Below, piece by piece: positions 6,249 to 6,566 of a stretch of DNA of 6,566 nt. Below the pieces are notes generated by a model. That model searched no databases and was not told the DNA's origin. It saw only the letters and a list, made by a program, of their open reading frames with translations. How positions within the stretch are numbered: position 1 is the first letter of the stretch; the number at the start of each line of letters is the position of its first letter. The DNA is from Weeksellaceae bacterium (GTDB taxonomy: Bacteria > Bacteroidota > Bacteroidia > Flavobacteriales > Weeksellaceae), in contig JAQVKJ010000078.1 of the NCBI GenBank assembly GCA_028694715.1, positions 1 through 6,566 of the forward strand, written 5' to 3'. A program made the position numbers and the translations under genes.

Positions 6249-6566
6249 TCTCCTCTTTTTTTCGATGCTGATTCTATCAGCCGTAGCCCCTGCACAAACC
6301 CATCCACCCAAGGCCGCAGAGGATGAATACTACGATGACGAACAGTATGTTTATGATGACGAATATGTAACTGTAACTGAAGAAATGGAAACCGTTCAAG
6401 CAAGAGAACATTTTGCTACGCCCGACCCTTCGGAAAGGGGAGAAACCCATTTCAACCCAAGGCACATCGACAAAGAATTCAAGGACAATTATAACGGAAA
6501 AAGATTCGATTATGATTGCGACTTCAAACAAATACCAAAGAAAGACAGCAATACACCCTCACTGAA
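6235..6566 (+). CDS. Exported DUF4129-like protein, N-terminal 110 residues (3' end beyond window)
   Basis: The ATG at 6235 lies inside the end of the SpoIIM-like gene (14-base overlap, different frame), and the frame stays open to the window edge. Residues 1-20 look like a signal peptide or membrane anchor (MRK, then LLFFSMLILSAVAPA before QT). Residues 29-43 form an acidic, tyrosine-rich stretch (EDEYYDDEQYVYDDE). The segment FNPRHIDKEFKDNYNGKRF (73-91) followed by DYD resembles the short conserved region just after the signal peptide in Bacteroidota DUF4129 proteins, which usually then have a membrane helix and the DUF4129 domain. That part is not in the window, so the name rests on this short resemblance and on the position after a SpoIIM-like gene. 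The overlap implies cotranscription. No enzymatic motif is visible. Confidence 0.6.
   Translation, partial: MRKISLLFFSMLILSAVAPAQTHPPKAAEDEYYDDEQYVYDDEYVTVTEEMETVQAREHFATPDPSERGETHFNPRHIDKEFKDNYNGKRFDYDCDFKQIPKKDSNTPSL

Noticed and set aside
6277..6531. Minus-strand hydrophobic open frame of 84 codons (valine, isoleucine and phenylalanine rich)
   Set aside because: It is the complement of the acidic, GAT/GAA-rich start of the DUF4129-like gene, which produces artificial hydrophobic codons; the plus-strand frame has a signal peptide and operon position.

Overview
The window reads as a bacterial chromosome segment from the phylum Bacteroidota. The basis is the kind of proteins present (a Bacteroidota-type Mpl ligase, an RDD protein next to a SpoIIM-like protein and a DUF4129-like protein), export signals ending in FGQ and AQ, mostly poor Shine-Dalgarno sequences, and a few matches to the Bacteroidota -7 promoter motif TAnnTTTG. 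I cannot assign a family or genus. No tRNA, rRNA, CRISPR array, insertion sequence or phage gene was seen, and almost all of the window is coding.

Left part, minus strand (5146 down to 1): a compact co-directional run. In transcription order it encodes an RDD membrane protein (5146-4304), a Nudix hydrolase of the CoA-diphosphatase type (4304-3669), a PlsC-like lipid acyltransferase (3639-2824), the murein peptide ligase Mpl (2824-1478), and, after a 72-base gap, an exported M1 metallopeptidase (1405 to the window edge, 468 N-terminal residues present). Two junctions are one-base TAATG overlaps, so at least RDD/Nudix and acyltransferase/Mpl are probably translationally coupled. The content points to envelope and cofactor housekeeping: CoA turnover, phospholipid acylation and recycling of cell-wall peptides.

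Right part, plus strand (5238 to 6566): a SpoIIM-like (DUF95) membrane protein, best started at a TTG at 5238 rather than at the ATG at 5100, overlaps by 14 bases the start of a secreted or membrane-anchored protein with a tyrosine-rich acidic stretch. The latter resembles the N-terminal part of Bacteroidota DUF4129 proteins and is cut by the window end. These genes diverge from the RDD gene across about 91 bases of AT-rich DNA holding a TATATTTG element and a small dyad. RDD, SpoIIM-like and DUF4129 genes commonly sit with MoxR AAA+ ATPase and DUF58/vWA genes in Bacteroidota, so those would be expected just beyond the right edge. This poorly understood envelope module is the closest thing to an undescribed system here; it is a known neighbourhood, not a new one.

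The most notable molecular oddities are an acyltransferase with one extra residue in its catalytic HX4D motif, the TTG start of the SpoIIM-like gene, a GMEYP in place of GAMEN in the peptidase, and an Mpl whose DDFAHHP signature reads KDFAHAP.
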